Assembly (NCBI RefSeq): GCF_000178995.1
Contig: NZ_ADVZ01000001.1
Coordinates: forward strand, 1,584,001-1,648,000
Source: Afipia sp. 1NLS2
GTDB taxonomy: Bacteria > Pseudomonadota > Alphaproteobacteria > Rhizobiales > Xanthobacteraceae
Reading direction: 5' to 3'
Length of the DNA: 64,000 bases
The notes beneath the pieces are model-generated. The model was not told where the DNA came from. It was given only the letters and a program-made list of their open reading frames with translations, and searched no databases. The number at the start of each line of letters is the position of its first letter. Within the stretch, counting starts at the first letter, position 1. Positions 29,321-38,453 of the stretch are shown piece after piece. A program made the translations under genes and the position numbers.

Positions 29321-31195
29321 TTAACGCAATAAACCGTCGTGATCCTGCAAGCCCGCCGCGTGACCGGCGCGCGCCTTCAGGGCAGGCATATCGATTTTCA
29401 GAACGGAGCCGAGCAGCGTCCGCGTATAGGGATCGCGCGGCGCCGAAAGGACATCGTCCTTGCTTCCCAATTCGACGATCCGGCCGCGATGCATCACCGC
29501 GATCCGCGTCGCCACGCAGTCCACGACCGCGAGATCGTGCGTAATGAGCAGATACGACAGCCCCAGTTCGTCGCGCAGGTCGAGCAGCAGATTGAGAATC
29601 TGCGCCTGCACGGAGACGTCGAGCGCCGAGGTCGGCTCGTCGCAGATCAGGAGTTTGGGTTTCAGGATGATCGCGCGCGCGATGGCGACGCGCTGGCGCT
29701 GGCCGCCGGAGAGTTGCGACGGATAATTGTTGAACAGCCGCCTTGGCAGGCCGACCAGCTCCATGGTCCGCTCGACGATTTTTCTGCGTTCGGCGGTCGA
29801 ATCCTGCCCGTGCAATTCGAGCGGACGGCCGATGCTCTGGCCGATGGTCTTGCGCGGGTTGAGCGAGGAATAAGGGTCCTGGAAGACCGGCTGCACCAGC
29901 TTGGCGCGCTCGAACGGCGGCACGGATTGCACCGGCCTGCCCGCGATCAGCACTTCGCCTTTATCGGGCGCTTGCAGGCCGAGCAGAATTCGCGCCAGCG
30001 TGCTCTTGCCGCTGCCCGATTCACCGACCAGCGCCACGATCTCGCCTTCGGTGATGTCGAGCGAGACGTCATCGACGGCGGTGAGCGCACGACTCTTGGC
30101 AAGAAGTCCTGTCCGGATCGCAAAGGTGCAGCCGACATGGCGCGCGGAGAGCAACGTGTCGGATGCCGCCTTCGATGCGATGGCGTGCGCGGATGGTGGA
30201 GTTGAGAGAGAGAGGCGGTGCGAATCCGGCATCATGATGCAGCGATAAAGATGAGCCTTGCCCGACGATTGTTCCGGCGGCCGCGAGGTGTGGCACCCGG
30301 CTTGCACATGGATGCAGCGCGGCGCGAACACGCAGCCCTTCGGCTCGGCAAACAATGCGGGGACGGTGCCGGGAATGCTCGGCAGCCGCGCGCTGCCCTC
30401 GCGCGCGGCGGGGATCGAAGCGAGCAGGCCCTGTGTGTACGGGTGCTGCGGCGAGCCGAGCACGTCGGCGACTGGCCCCGTCTCGACCAGTTCGCCCGCA
30501 TACATCACCGCGATCTTGTCCATGCTCCGCGACACGACGCCGAGGTCGTGGCTCACCAGAATGAGCGCCATGCCGAGCTCCTTGCGCAGCTCCATCAGGA
30601 GCTTGAGGATGCTCGCCTGCACGGTGACGTCGAGCGCGGTGGTCGGCTCGTCCGCGATCAGCAGATCCGGCTCGTTCATCAGCATCATCGCGATCATCAC
30701 GCGCTGGCGCAGGCCGCCGGACAATTCATGGGGATATTGCTTGAGGCGGCCCACCGCATCGGGAATGCCGATCCGCTCAAGCAGATAGACGGCACGGTCG
30801 TGAATGTCCTTCGCGCTTTTCGCAGGTCCGGGTGCCGTCATTTCCATGATCTGCTGGCCGATGGTGTAGACCGGGTTCAGCGAGGTCATCGGCTCCTGGA
30901 AGATCATCGCCATGCGCTTGCCGGCGAGCGAGCGGGAGAACCCCTGGCTATTCATGGCGAGCAGGTCGTGCCCGCCGAGCCGCAGCGTGTCCGCCTCGCG
31001 GATCGCATTGCGCGGCAACAGGTTCATCAACGCCAGCGAGGTCATCGACTTGCCTGAGCCGGATTCGCCGACGACGCCAAGCGCCTCGCCGCGCTCCAGC
31101 GTGAAGCTGACATCGCGCACGGCATAGAGCTTGCGCTCGCCCACAGGTAGCGTGACGCAGAGGTTGCGGACTTCGAGAAGCGGACGATCGGCCAT
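29321..31195 (-). CDS. ABC transporter ATPase, fused DppD-DppF type (two nucleotide-binding domains)
   Basis: 624 residues with two complete ATPase domains. Domain 1: Walker A GESGSGKS (43-50), signature LSGGLRQR, then the oligopeptide-type C-terminal cysteine-rich segment (CVFAPRCIHVQAGC). Domain 2: GESGSGKSTLARI, signature LSGGQRQRVAIARAI, LLICDEPTSALD. In most peptide transporters these are two proteins; the fusion is common in this family's opine/nickel/peptide members. It energises uptake through the two permeases encoded just upstream, ending 4 bases away (31195 to 31200). Confidence 0.93.
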   Translation of the reverse strand: MADRPLLEVRNLCVTLPVGERKLYAVRDVSFTLERGEALGVVGESGSGKSMTSLALMNLLPRNAIREADTLRLGGHDLLAMNSQGFSRSLAGKRMAMIFQEPMTSLNPVYTIGQQIMEMTAPGPAKSAKDIHDRAVYLLERIGIPDAVGRLKQYPHELSGGLRQRVMIAMMLMNEPDLLIADEPTTALDVTVQASILKLLMELRKELGMALILVSHDLGVVSRSMDKIAVMYAGELVETGPVADVLGSPQHPYTQGLLASIPAAREGSARLPSIPGTVPALFAEPKGCVFAPRCIHVQAGCHTSRPPEQSSGKAHLYRCIMMPDSHRLSLSTPPSAHAIASKAASDTLLSARHVGCTFAIRTGLLAKSRALTAVDDVSLDITEGEIVALVGESGSGKSTLARILLGLQAPDKGEVLIAGRPVQSVPPFERAKLVQPVFQDPYSSLNPRKTIGQSIGRPLELHGQDSTAERRKIVERTMELVGLPRRLFNNYPSQLSGGQRQRVAIARAIILKPKLLICDEPTSALDVSVQAQILNLLLDLRDELGLSYLLITHDLAVVDCVATRIAVMHRGRIVELGSKDDVLSAPRDPYTRTLLGSVLKIDMPALKARAGHAAGLQDHDGLLR

Positions 31196-31199
31196 TGCT

Positions 31200-32126
31200 C
31201 TACCTTCTGCTCTCGTTGCTCATGAGATCGCGCAATCCGTCACCGACGAGATTGGCGGCGAGCACAAGCAGGAAAATGAACATGCCCGGCAGGATCACGA
31301 GCCAGGGCCGCAGAAACACCGACACCTTGCCCTCCGCGATCATCAGGCCCCACGAGGAGGTCGGCGGCTGGATGCCGACGCCGAGGAACGACAGCGCCGC
31401 TTCCGCCAGCACCGCGACACCAACTTCCAGCGAGAAGATCACGATGATCTCGCTAAACAGATTCGGCAGGATTTCCGTGACCATGATCTGCAGCCGGCTG
31501 GAGCCGATGGCGCGGGCAGCGGTGATGTATTCGAGATCGCGGATCTTCTGCGTCGCCGCGCGCGTCACCACCAGATAATAGCTCCAGTGCAGGAAGCCGA
31601 TCACGCAGATCACCACGCCGACCGACGGGCCGATCAAAAACACCAGCGCCATCGCCAGCAACAGGCCCGGCAGCGCGAGCTGGCAGGTCAGGATGAAGGA
31701 GACGATGCGGTCGATGATGCCGCCGAAGAAGCCCGCGCACATGCCGAGCGTCACGCCGATGACGCAGCCGATGCTGGCCGCGCCGAAGCCGATCAGCAGC
31801 GAGACGCGCGCGCCATAGATCAGGCGGCTGAGATAATCGCGGCCGAGGTGATCGGTGCCGAGCAGGTGCGCGGCGTTGCCGCCATGTACCCAGACCGGCG
31901 GCAGCAGCCGCTGCGGCAGTTGCTGGTCGTAGGGGTTGTAGGGCGAAATCCACGGCGCGAAGGCGGCGAGGATCACGAGGCTAGCAAGGATGACAAGCCC
32001 GAGCATGAGGCCGGGGTGGTGCAGGATATTGCGCCAGATCTTCGGCTGCGCGGGTGCGGCGTCGAGCAATTCGCCGCCTGTTTCGGAAGCGGCAGCGGCC
32101 TTGAAGGAGAGGTCCATCTCGGTCAT
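31200..32126 (-). CDS. ABC transporter permease, DppC type
   Basis: 308 residues from the ATG at 32126, 7 bases after the preceding stop; a start at 32168 would overlap the previous gene. The N-terminal cytosolic tail is followed by six membrane segments (LGLVILASLVILAAFAPWI first), the periplasmic HLLGTDHLGRDYLSRLIYGA typical of DppC/OppC, and the EAA-type coupling loop EYITAARAIGSSRLQIM. Forms the membrane channel with the DppB-type protein. Confidence 0.92.
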   Translation of the reverse strand: MTEMDLSFKAAAASETGGELLDAAPAQPKIWRNILHHPGLMLGLVILASLVILAAFAPWISPYNPYDQQLPQRLLPPVWVHGGNAAHLLGTDHLGRDYLSRLIYGARVSLLIGFGAASIGCVIGVTLGMCAGFFGGIIDRIVSFILTCQLALPGLLLAMALVFLIGPSVGVVICVIGFLHWSYYLVVTRAATQKIRDLEYITAARAIGSSRLQIMVTEILPNLFSEIIVIFSLEVGVAVLAEAALSFLGVGIQPPTSSWGLMIAEGKVSVFLRPWLVILPGMFIFLLVLAANLVGDGLRDLMSNESRR

Positions 32127-32133
32127 CGCGGCC

Positions 32134-33051
32134 TCATGCCAGCCGGATGCGCGGATCGAGCCACGCATTGAGGAGGTCCGCGAGCAGCGTCAGCCCGATG
32201 AAGGTCATCGCGAACAGCACGACCAGCATCTGCACGGTAGGGATGTCGCCGCCGACGATGGATTGCAGCGCGAAGCGGCCGAGCCCGTTCATCGCGAATA
32301 CGGTTTCGGTGACGACCGAGCCGCCGAGCTTGTAGCCGAGCTGCACGGAGAGCACGCTGACGACCGGCAAGAGCGCGTTGCGCATCACCTGCCGCGACAA
32401 CAGCCGGTAGCCGTAGAAACCTTTGGCGCGCGCGGTGCGGATGTAGTCGGACGCCATCACATCCATCACACCCACACGCGTCAGCCGCATCACCGCGGGC
32501 ACGGAATGCGCGCCGAGCACGATGGCGGGCAGCACATAATTCCAGGCATGGGCATCGCCGGAAATCGGAAAAATCGGGATCATCACGCCGAACAGGATGA
32601 TGAGCACCAGCGCCAGCCAGAACGACGGCATCGCCTGCGCCGATACGGCGATACCGAGCGAGAGGCGGTCGATCAGCGAATTCGGATAGAGCGCCGCGAT
32701 GGTGCCGAGCGGGATCGCGACGATCAGCGTGACGAAGATTGCAGAAAGCGCCAGCGTCAGCGTCACCGGCAGATGATGCAGGATCAGCATGCCCACCGGC
32801 TGGTGCCAGTAATAGCTGGTGCCGAAATCGCCGTGGAAGACATGCAGCAGCCAGCTTCCATACTGCACGAGCAGCGGACGGTTGAGCCCTAACTGCTCGC
32901 GGATGTGCTCGATCACCTCGGGCTCCGCGCCTTCGCCCGCGATGGCGGAGGCTGGATCGGTTGCGACGCTCAACAGCAGGAACGCCGCGAACGACACCGC
33001 GAGCGCCACGAGGATGGCCAGGACAACGCGCTTGGATGCGTAGCGAAGCAT
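32134..33051 (-). CDS. ABC transporter permease, DppB type
   Basis: 305 residues from the ATG at 33051 (MLRYASKRVVLAILVALAVS), preferred over the extension to 33102 because that overlaps the stop of the binding-protein gene. Contains the DppB features GLNRPLLVQYGSWLLHVFHG, DFG(T)SY, multiple membrane helices and the coupling loop SDYIRTARAKGFYGYRLLSR. Partner of the DppC-type permease. Confidence 0.92.
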   Translation of the reverse strand: MLRYASKRVVLAILVALAVSFAAFLLLSVATDPASAIAGEGAEPEVIEHIREQLGLNRPLLVQYGSWLLHVFHGDFGTSYYWHQPVGMLILHHLPVTLTLALSAIFVTLIVAIPLGTIAALYPNSLIDRLSLGIAVSAQAMPSFWLALVLIILFGVMIPIFPISGDAHAWNYVLPAIVLGAHSVPAVMRLTRVGVMDVMASDYIRTARAKGFYGYRLLSRQVMRNALLPVVSVLSVQLGYKLGGSVVTETVFAMNGLGRFALQSIVGGDIPTVQMLVVLFAMTFIGLTLLADLLNAWLDPRIRLA

Positions 33052-33062
33052 CGAATGGTCCC

Positions 33063-34646
33063 TTACGAGGCTTTGGCTGGTGAAGTTTTGGCTGGGCGCC
33101 AATGCGCGCGGAACAGCCGTGGCAGTCCGTCCTTCGGCACCGGATAGGCGAGGTCCTTCGAGACGAGATAATTCTGCGAATAGGTGTAGAGCGGAATCCA
33201 GTAGGCCTGGTCGGCGATCCGGCGCAGCGCTTCGCTGTAGAGGTGCTTGCGCTCATTGGGATCGATGGTCCTGGCGGCGGCTTCCATGTTGCGCGCCACG
33301 GCGGCATCGTTCGAGAAATTGCGATCCGACTTCAACGACCAGTGCGTCTCGGCAATGGTCGCGGTATCGGCGGTGCTGCCGGATTCCCAGCTTGCGAAGA
33401 AGGCGGGCACGCGGTGCTTCTTGCGTGCCTGGTTGAGCGTGGTCAGCGTTACGAACCGCAGCTTTGCACGAATGCCCACTTTCGCGAGATCGGCGGCGAT
33501 GGCTTCCGCTACCTGACGCTCGCGATAGGCCCACAATTCGAACTCAAAGCCGTCGGGGTAACCCGCCTTGGCGAGCAGGCGGCGGGCTTCGGCGGGATCG
33601 TAAGGATATTTACGCACGTCTTGCTCGCAGCCGAACTGCAATGGGTGACAGGCGGAATCGATCACTTCGGCGTCGCCCTGCACCAGATATTTGACGATGT
33701 CCTGCCGGTTGATGGCGTGGATCATGGCGCGGCGCACGTCGAGCTTGGTCAGTGGATTGTCGGCGCCGGTGAGGCCCGCGGCATCGAGCGGAATGAAATT
33801 CACCCGCAGCGTCGGGCCGGTGAGGTGAACCGCGTAGCCGGTCGCACCGATATTGGCCGCGACATCGGCGGGCACGTTGTACATCCAGTCCACCGTGCCG
33901 CTGACAAGCTCCGCCTGCTGCGTCGAGAGGTCCGGAATGGTGCGGAAGATCACGGTCTCGATCGCCGGGCGGCCCTTCGGGCTGGCGGCGTAATAGTCCT
34001 CGAACCGCTGCAGCGTCACGCTCTTGCCGGGCTGGAAATCGACCACCTTGTAGGGGCCGACACCGTTGAGCTTCAAGGCTTCCGCGTTCGGATCGGGCTT
34101 GCCGTCGGCGCCCTGATAAGCGCCCGCCTTGCGCAACTGGACGCTGAAGGCCATGTCGCGGATCGCCAGCGGATAGGGATGCTTTAGATGAAAGCGCACG
34201 GTCATCGGGCTGGTGCGTTCCACGCTGCCGAGCCAGTTCGCGATCAGGCGGCCGCGGTTGGTGTTGGTCGCAGGGTCGATCACCCAATTGTAGGTGTAGA
34301 CGACATCGTCTGCGGTCAGCGGCGAGCCGTCGTGAAAGCGCACGCCGGGCCGGATCGTGACGTCGATGGTCTTGTCGTCGACCTGCACGTACGACTCCGC
34401 AACGAGCGGCACATAGGCCAGCGTGTCGGGATCGACATAGAACAGCCCGTCATCCGTCAGTTCGGAGACGACGATGGTGTCGCGCGCGGTGGTGTAGAGA
34501 TGATCGAGGGTCGGGATCTCGCCTTCGATGGCGACGACAAGCGTATCGTCCGCGCGGCCCGCATAAGCGGCCTGCACGCCGATGATCGTCAGGCACGCAG
34601 CGACAATCGCCGCGCGCACGCGCTCCCTGGTTTCGCCTCTCCGCAT
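33063..34646 (-). CDS. ABC transporter substrate-binding protein (SBP family 5)
   Basis: 527 residues with a signal peptide (VRAAIVAACLTIIGVQAAYA, cut about residue 29). It has the family 5 peptide/nickel/opine binding fold: VVAIEGEIPTLDHLYTT, VRFHDGSPLTADDVVYTYNW, LNGVGPYKVVDFQPGKSVTL, FR..PDLSTQQAELVSG. First gene of a five-gene operon: binding protein, DppB, DppC, ATPase fusion, hydrolase. The ligand is not readable from sequence; the linked hydrolase suggests a cleavable small molecule rather than ordinary peptides. Confidence 0.92.
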   Translation of the reverse strand: MRRGETRERVRAAIVAACLTIIGVQAAYAGRADDTLVVAIEGEIPTLDHLYTTARDTIVVSELTDDGLFYVDPDTLAYVPLVAESYVQVDDKTIDVTIRPGVRFHDGSPLTADDVVYTYNWVIDPATNTNRGRLIANWLGSVERTSPMTVRFHLKHPYPLAIRDMAFSVQLRKAGAYQGADGKPDPNAEALKLNGVGPYKVVDFQPGKSVTLQRFEDYYAASPKGRPAIETVIFRTIPDLSTQQAELVSGTVDWMYNVPADVAANIGATGYAVHLTGPTLRVNFIPLDAAGLTGADNPLTKLDVRRAMIHAINRQDIVKYLVQGDAEVIDSACHPLQFGCEQDVRKYPYDPAEARRLLAKAGYPDGFEFELWAYRERQVAEAIAADLAKVGIRAKLRFVTLTTLNQARKKHRVPAFFASWESGSTADTATIAETHWSLKSDRNFSNDAAVARNMEAAARTIDPNERKHLYSEALRRIADQAYWIPLYTYSQNYLVSKDLAYPVPKDGLPRLFRAHWRPAKTSPAKAS

Positions 34647-34753
34647 GGTGTCCGCTCTTGTTGTCGGGCTTCCTCCATGTTAGCGGGCCGGATAAGAAAC
34701 AAAATGTGAAATAACGAATGAACGGTTTCGTGTTTATGATGATTCGAAGGCTT

Positions 34754-34777
34754 ATCAAGTAATATCAATATCTTGAT
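34754..34777. promoter_or_regulatory. probable LysR-type binding site
   Basis: ATCAAG (34754-34759) and CTTGAT (34772-34777) are exact inverses separated by 12 bases, in the 145-base gap between the ABC operon and the divergent LysR gene and ending 14 bases before the LysR ATG. Position and dyad spacing fit a LysR recognition site used for autoregulation and control of the operon. Confidence 0.5.
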
Positions 34778-34791
34778 GGGATCGAGGCGGC

Positions 34792-35727
34792 ATGAATATC
34801 AAGGCGCTGAAGGCATTCCGGCTGATCGTCATCAACGGCTCGCTCGCGACCGCCGCTCAATCATTGCACCTCAGCCAGCCCGCGGTCAGCCGCCTGATCT
34901 CGCTTTTGGAGCATGAAGCCAAGCTGCAACTGTTTTATCGCACGCGGCGTCGGCTGACACTGACGCCGGAAGGCGAGGCTTTCTACCGGCAGGCCGAACA
35001 TCTGCTCGCGGGGTTCGACGAAATCCCGCGCATCATCGAAGACATCAAGGCCAAGACTGGCGGCAATTTCCGTCTCGTCACCGCGCCGCGCATCGGGCAG
35101 GGACTAGTGTCGCCCGCGCTCGCCCTGATGCAGAAGGAAGCGCCCGGCGTTCGCTGCATCGTCGATATCCAGTCGCGCTTCGATCTCGAAAACCGCATCG
35201 GCACGCGGCGCTACGATCTCGGCATCGTCTCGCTTCCCGTTTCGCATTCGCTGATCGAAATCGACAACAAGCCTTTGATGCGCGTTCGCGCCGAAGCGCT
35301 GCTGCCGGAGGACCATCCGCTCGCTGAAAAAGAACAGCTCACGGCATCCGATCTTGCGCCCTATCCGATGCTCGGGCTATGGCCGAACCAGATCTGGCGT
35401 CAGCAGGTCGATGATTTCTTCCGCTCCGGTGGCGCGGTGCCGAGTTACACGGTGGAGACACGCTCCTCGCTGATGGCGTGCCAGATGGTGCGCGACGGCG
35501 CGGGCATCGCGGTGCTGGATCGTGTCTGCGCGCAGGCGATCGATCTGAAAGGCCTCACGCTGCGGCCGATCGAGCCCGCGCGCTGGATTTCCTTCGGCTG
35601 CATCTATCAGCGTGGCGCGACGCTCTCGCCGCATGCGCTGCATTTTCTCGATTGCCTGAAGCGGATCGTTGCCCAATTGCGCGCGCGAGGCCCGGACTAC
35701 GCCAATTCCATCGAGGCGCTCGATTGA
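34792..35727 (+). CDS. LysR-family transcriptional regulator of the ABC operon
   Basis: 311 residues. N-terminal winged helix (ALKAFRLIVINGSLATAAQS, LHLSQPAVSRLISLLE), then the periplasmic-binding-like effector domain (about 90-300). Divergent from the binding-protein gene with a dyad in the gap, so it most likely senses the imported compound or a metabolite and controls the transporter. A substrate-specific name is not justified. LysR proteins next to opine/octopine-type uptake systems are common. Confidence 0.9.
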   Translation: MNIKALKAFRLIVINGSLATAAQSLHLSQPAVSRLISLLEHEAKLQLFYRTRRRLTLTPEGEAFYRQAEHLLAGFDEIPRIIEDIKAKTGGNFRLVTAPRIGQGLVSPALALMQKEAPGVRCIVDIQSRFDLENRIGTRRYDLGIVSLPVSHSLIEIDNKPLMRVRAEALLPEDHPLAEKEQLTASDLAPYPMLGLWPNQIWRQQVDDFFRSGGAVPSYTVETRSSLMACQMVRDGAGIAVLDRVCAQAIDLKGLTLRPIEPARWISFGCIYQRGATLSPHALHFLDCLKRIVAQLRARGPDYANSIEALD

Positions 35728-35963
35728 GGCTCAGGCGGATGCCGGCTTGTGACTGCCCGGCATCGCCATTTACCCTTTGGCAATATTTATCATAATCACC
35801 AAATAATTGATATTATTATATATTTAGGCAACCATTCCGCTTTTCGTAGCAAGTATTGCCTTATTTCAAATTTTCTTTTGAAAACCCCTCACGGACAATG
35901 ACCCCAACAAAAGAACGCTTCGGGGGGAAGCGGGTGCTGTTTTAACAGGCATCCAAGGCGGGG
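35728..35963. promoter_or_regulatory. AT-rich intergenic region before the double-barrel porin gene
   Basis: This 236-base gap contains a markedly AT-rich block (about 35770-35880) with the dyad AATAAT-TGAT-ATTATT (35802-35817) and, nearer the gene, a hairpin CGCTTC-GGGGG-GAAGCG (35916-35932). It contrasts sharply with the GC-rich genes around and probably holds the porin promoter and upstream activation sequence. No gene seen. Confidence 0.45.
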
Positions 35964-38408
35964 ATGAGGGGCATGCGTACCAAGGCAAAATTCGCCAGAA
36001 CTCGCGCGAATTATCGGTGTGGCGTTGCGGCCGGCAGTCTGGTGGCCGCGCTCGGCCTGCTGAACACGACGAGCCTCGCGAAAGCGCAGGACGGCGCGAT
36101 CCTGCCGCCGTCCTGGTTCACGCTTCCGACCCTGAATTTCAGCACGACTCCTCAGCCCGGGGTTGAAGCGGGCATCTATAAAGCGCCAAAGCTCTGGACC
36201 GACGATCCTGCGACCCGGTTGCGCATCGAATACCTGATGCTTCAGCGCAAGGGACCGGGAGGGACTGCGCTGACGGTGGCAAACGGCCCCTCGCGCTTCG
36301 TGCCGGTGTCGTCGTCCATCGTCGACAGCGGAAACAAGACGACGCCCGGATTTAGAGCGACCATCGACGCCGAGCTTTTCGATACGCCGGTCGAGTTTTC
36401 CGCGTTCTATTCGGCGCCATTCCGGAATGAGCTGACGCTGAGCGGACTCAGCACTGGCAGCGGCACGTCTTCGATCCGCACCAACACGACTTACGCCGAT
36501 CCCAGCCTCAATCCCGGTGGCGCGCCGTTCAACTACACCAACTCGCAAACGATCGATAAGCTTTATCTCAACCACAGCAGCCAGTTGTTCGGCGCCGAGG
36601 CGAACGCGAAGTCCGTGTTCGGTATTCCCGGCCTGATGCTCGGCGTGAGGTCCATCTATCTCGGTGATGACCTCAACTCGGTCACCACGAAGTTCAATTC
36701 TACAACGGCGATCGATGCCGTCACGGTGCAGACCCGCAACTTCCTGCTCGGCCCGCAGATCGGGTTCGAGGGCATGTTCGACATTGGCGGCGGCATCAAG
36801 ATCGGCGGCAGCGCCAAGGTCGGGCTTTTCGCCAACATGGTCGAGCGCGAGCGCTCGTACATTTCGCGCAACCAGACCCAGTCGCGCGCCCTGCAGAACT
36901 TCACCAACGATACCGCGTTCGCGCAAGGCTACGAGCTCAATCCGCGCATCGAAGTCCCTCTGATGCAAGGCGTGAAGCTCACCGCGGGCGGCACGTTTCT
37001 CTGGCTGAACAATGTCAGCACCGCGTTTCCGCAATATGCGACCGTGACGGATCTGAGCGACCGTAATGTGCGGGCGAAGGACCGCATTTTCTATTACGGC
37101 CTGCAGGCCGGTGTGAGCGTCGATCTCGATACGCTCGCGAAGTTCTCGCCGCCGCCGATGCGCAAGCGCTATCTGGAAACGAAGATGCTGGAGAGTCAGG
37201 GCGCGACGCCGCTGCCCTTCATGGTCTACGGTGAAATCAACCGCATGGCCTTGTCGTGGGACGACGGTGTTCAGAGCAAGACCCGCGTCGTCGATAACTA
37301 TTCGGCGCCTTCCATCTTCGGCGCTCGCGGCGCTGCCGAGATCGCGCGCGGCTGGACCACAGGTTTCCACGCCGAGATGGGCTTCCTTCAGGCCCGCTCC
37401 ATTTCGGTCAGTCAGGATCTGCCCGGCGGCGAAACAAGCTGGGCACCTGATCTGCGCTATCTCGACTGGTTCATCCGCAGCAATCGCTATGGCAAGATCA
37501 CTGTCGGTCATACCTCAACAGCAACCGACGGCGTCGTCCTGAACGACCTCAGCGAAACCAACGGCGCGGCGTCGGCGAATATCGCGATGATCGGCGGCAA
37601 CCTCATGCTGCGCGCGGCCGATGCGCTCGATACCGGTACGGGTAGTCTCATCACCCGCACCTCGATCGGCGATTTCGTCGGCGGCGCGACGATCGATACC
37701 CTGCGCCGCAGCGCCGTGCATTACGAGACGCCGGAGTACAAAGGCTTCAGCTTCGGCGTGGCGGGCTGGGAGCGGTTCTGGGACGTGGCATTGAATTATC
37801 ACGTCGAGCTTCCCACCTGGCGTTTCCGCGCAGGCGTTGGCTATCTGCGCGACACCGATGCAGGCTCGCGTGCGGTGCTCGGCTTCACGCAGGACCGGCG
37901 TGAGGTGAAAGGCAGCGCCAGCCTCCTTCACAATCCGACGGGCCTGTTCGTGACCACGGCTTTCGTCAAGCGCCAGTACGGCGGCTTCGATACGTCGAAC
38001 CAGGCGGTGTTCGGCGAGAACATGGTCGACGTTCTCGGCAACGTCATTCCCGGAACCGTTCGTCCGGACCTGAACTATGGATATCTGAAGACCGGCCTGC
38101 GCAGGGAATTCACCTCGCTCGGCGACACCAAGTTCTATGCGGAAACGGCGCTCGCCAAGGATGGTCTGACCGGCCTGCGCGAAGGCGGCCCGAAGGTCGT
38201 CACCTCGAGCGAGCTGAACATGGTCGGCGCAGGCGTGATGCAGGATATCGACGCCTACAACACGCAGGTCTATCTCGGCTATCGCCACTATTCCTTCAAC
38301 ATCCAGGGCCTGCGCGACAGCAGCAGCGCGCCGGGCGGAGCCATCGCATCGCCGGCGCCGATCAAGGACATCAACCTTGTGTTCTCGGGCATACGGATCA
38401 AATTCTAA
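35964..38408 (+). CDS. very large outer-membrane protein: BBP7-like barrel plus porin-like barrel
   Basis: 814 residues with a signal peptide cut after SLAKAQ (about residue 46). Residues about 85-400 resemble a beta-barrel of the BBP7 type (LRIEYLMLQRKGPGG, SQLFGAEANAKSVFG, then PGLMLGVRSIYLGDDL, GPQIGFEGMF, KVGLFAN). From about residue 415 a second barrel begins with alphaproteobacterial porin features: W.R..RYGKITVGHTSTATDG (loop-3-type region), then VHYETPEYKGFSFGVAGWE and repeated amphipathic strands, ending in SGIRIKF. That terminal Phe is the recognition signal for outer-membrane assembly. It could be one large channel or two linked barrels. Start: ATG at 35964, or 35973 with GAGGGG upstream. 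It is followed 45 bases later by the exported hydrolase-like gene. Confidence 0.7.
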   Translation: MRGMRTKAKFARTRANYRCGVAAGSLVAALGLLNTTSLAKAQDGAILPPSWFTLPTLNFSTTPQPGVEAGIYKAPKLWTDDPATRLRIEYLMLQRKGPGGTALTVANGPSRFVPVSSSIVDSGNKTTPGFRATIDAELFDTPVEFSAFYSAPFRNELTLSGLSTGSGTSSIRTNTTYADPSLNPGGAPFNYTNSQTIDKLYLNHSSQLFGAEANAKSVFGIPGLMLGVRSIYLGDDLNSVTTKFNSTTAIDAVTVQTRNFLLGPQIGFEGMFDIGGGIKIGGSAKVGLFANMVERERSYISRNQTQSRALQNFTNDTAFAQGYELNPRIEVPLMQGVKLTAGGTFLWLNNVSTAFPQYATVTDLSDRNVRAKDRIFYYGLQAGVSVDLDTLAKFSPPPMRKRYLETKMLESQGATPLPFMVYGEINRMALSWDDGVQSKTRVVDNYSAPSIFGARGAAEIARGWTTGFHAEMGFLQARSISVSQDLPGGETSWAPDLRYLDWFIRSNRYGKITVGHTSTATDGVVLNDLSETNGAASANIAMIGGNLMLRAADALDTGTGSLITRTSIGDFVGGATIDTLRRSAVHYETPEYKGFSFGVAGWERFWDVALNYHVELPTWRFRAGVGYLRDTDAGSRAVLGFTQDRREVKGSASLLHNPTGLFVTTAFVKRQYGGFDTSNQAVFGENMVDVLGNVIPGTVRPDLNYGYLKTGLRREFTSLGDTKFYAETALAKDGLTGLREGGPKVVTSSELNMVGAGVMQDIDAYNTQVYLGYRHYSFNIQGLRDSSSAPGGAIASPAPIKDINLVFSGIRIKF

Positions 38409-38453
38409 CCGGACAATCTCCAGCAGCGGCACCGTTTGAGTCAGGGCAGGGAT

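Noticed and set aside
35889-37511. 540-codon frame antisense to the double-barrel porin
   Set aside because: No signal, domain or ribosome-binding site; the plus-strand product has signal peptide, barrel strands and terminal Phe.
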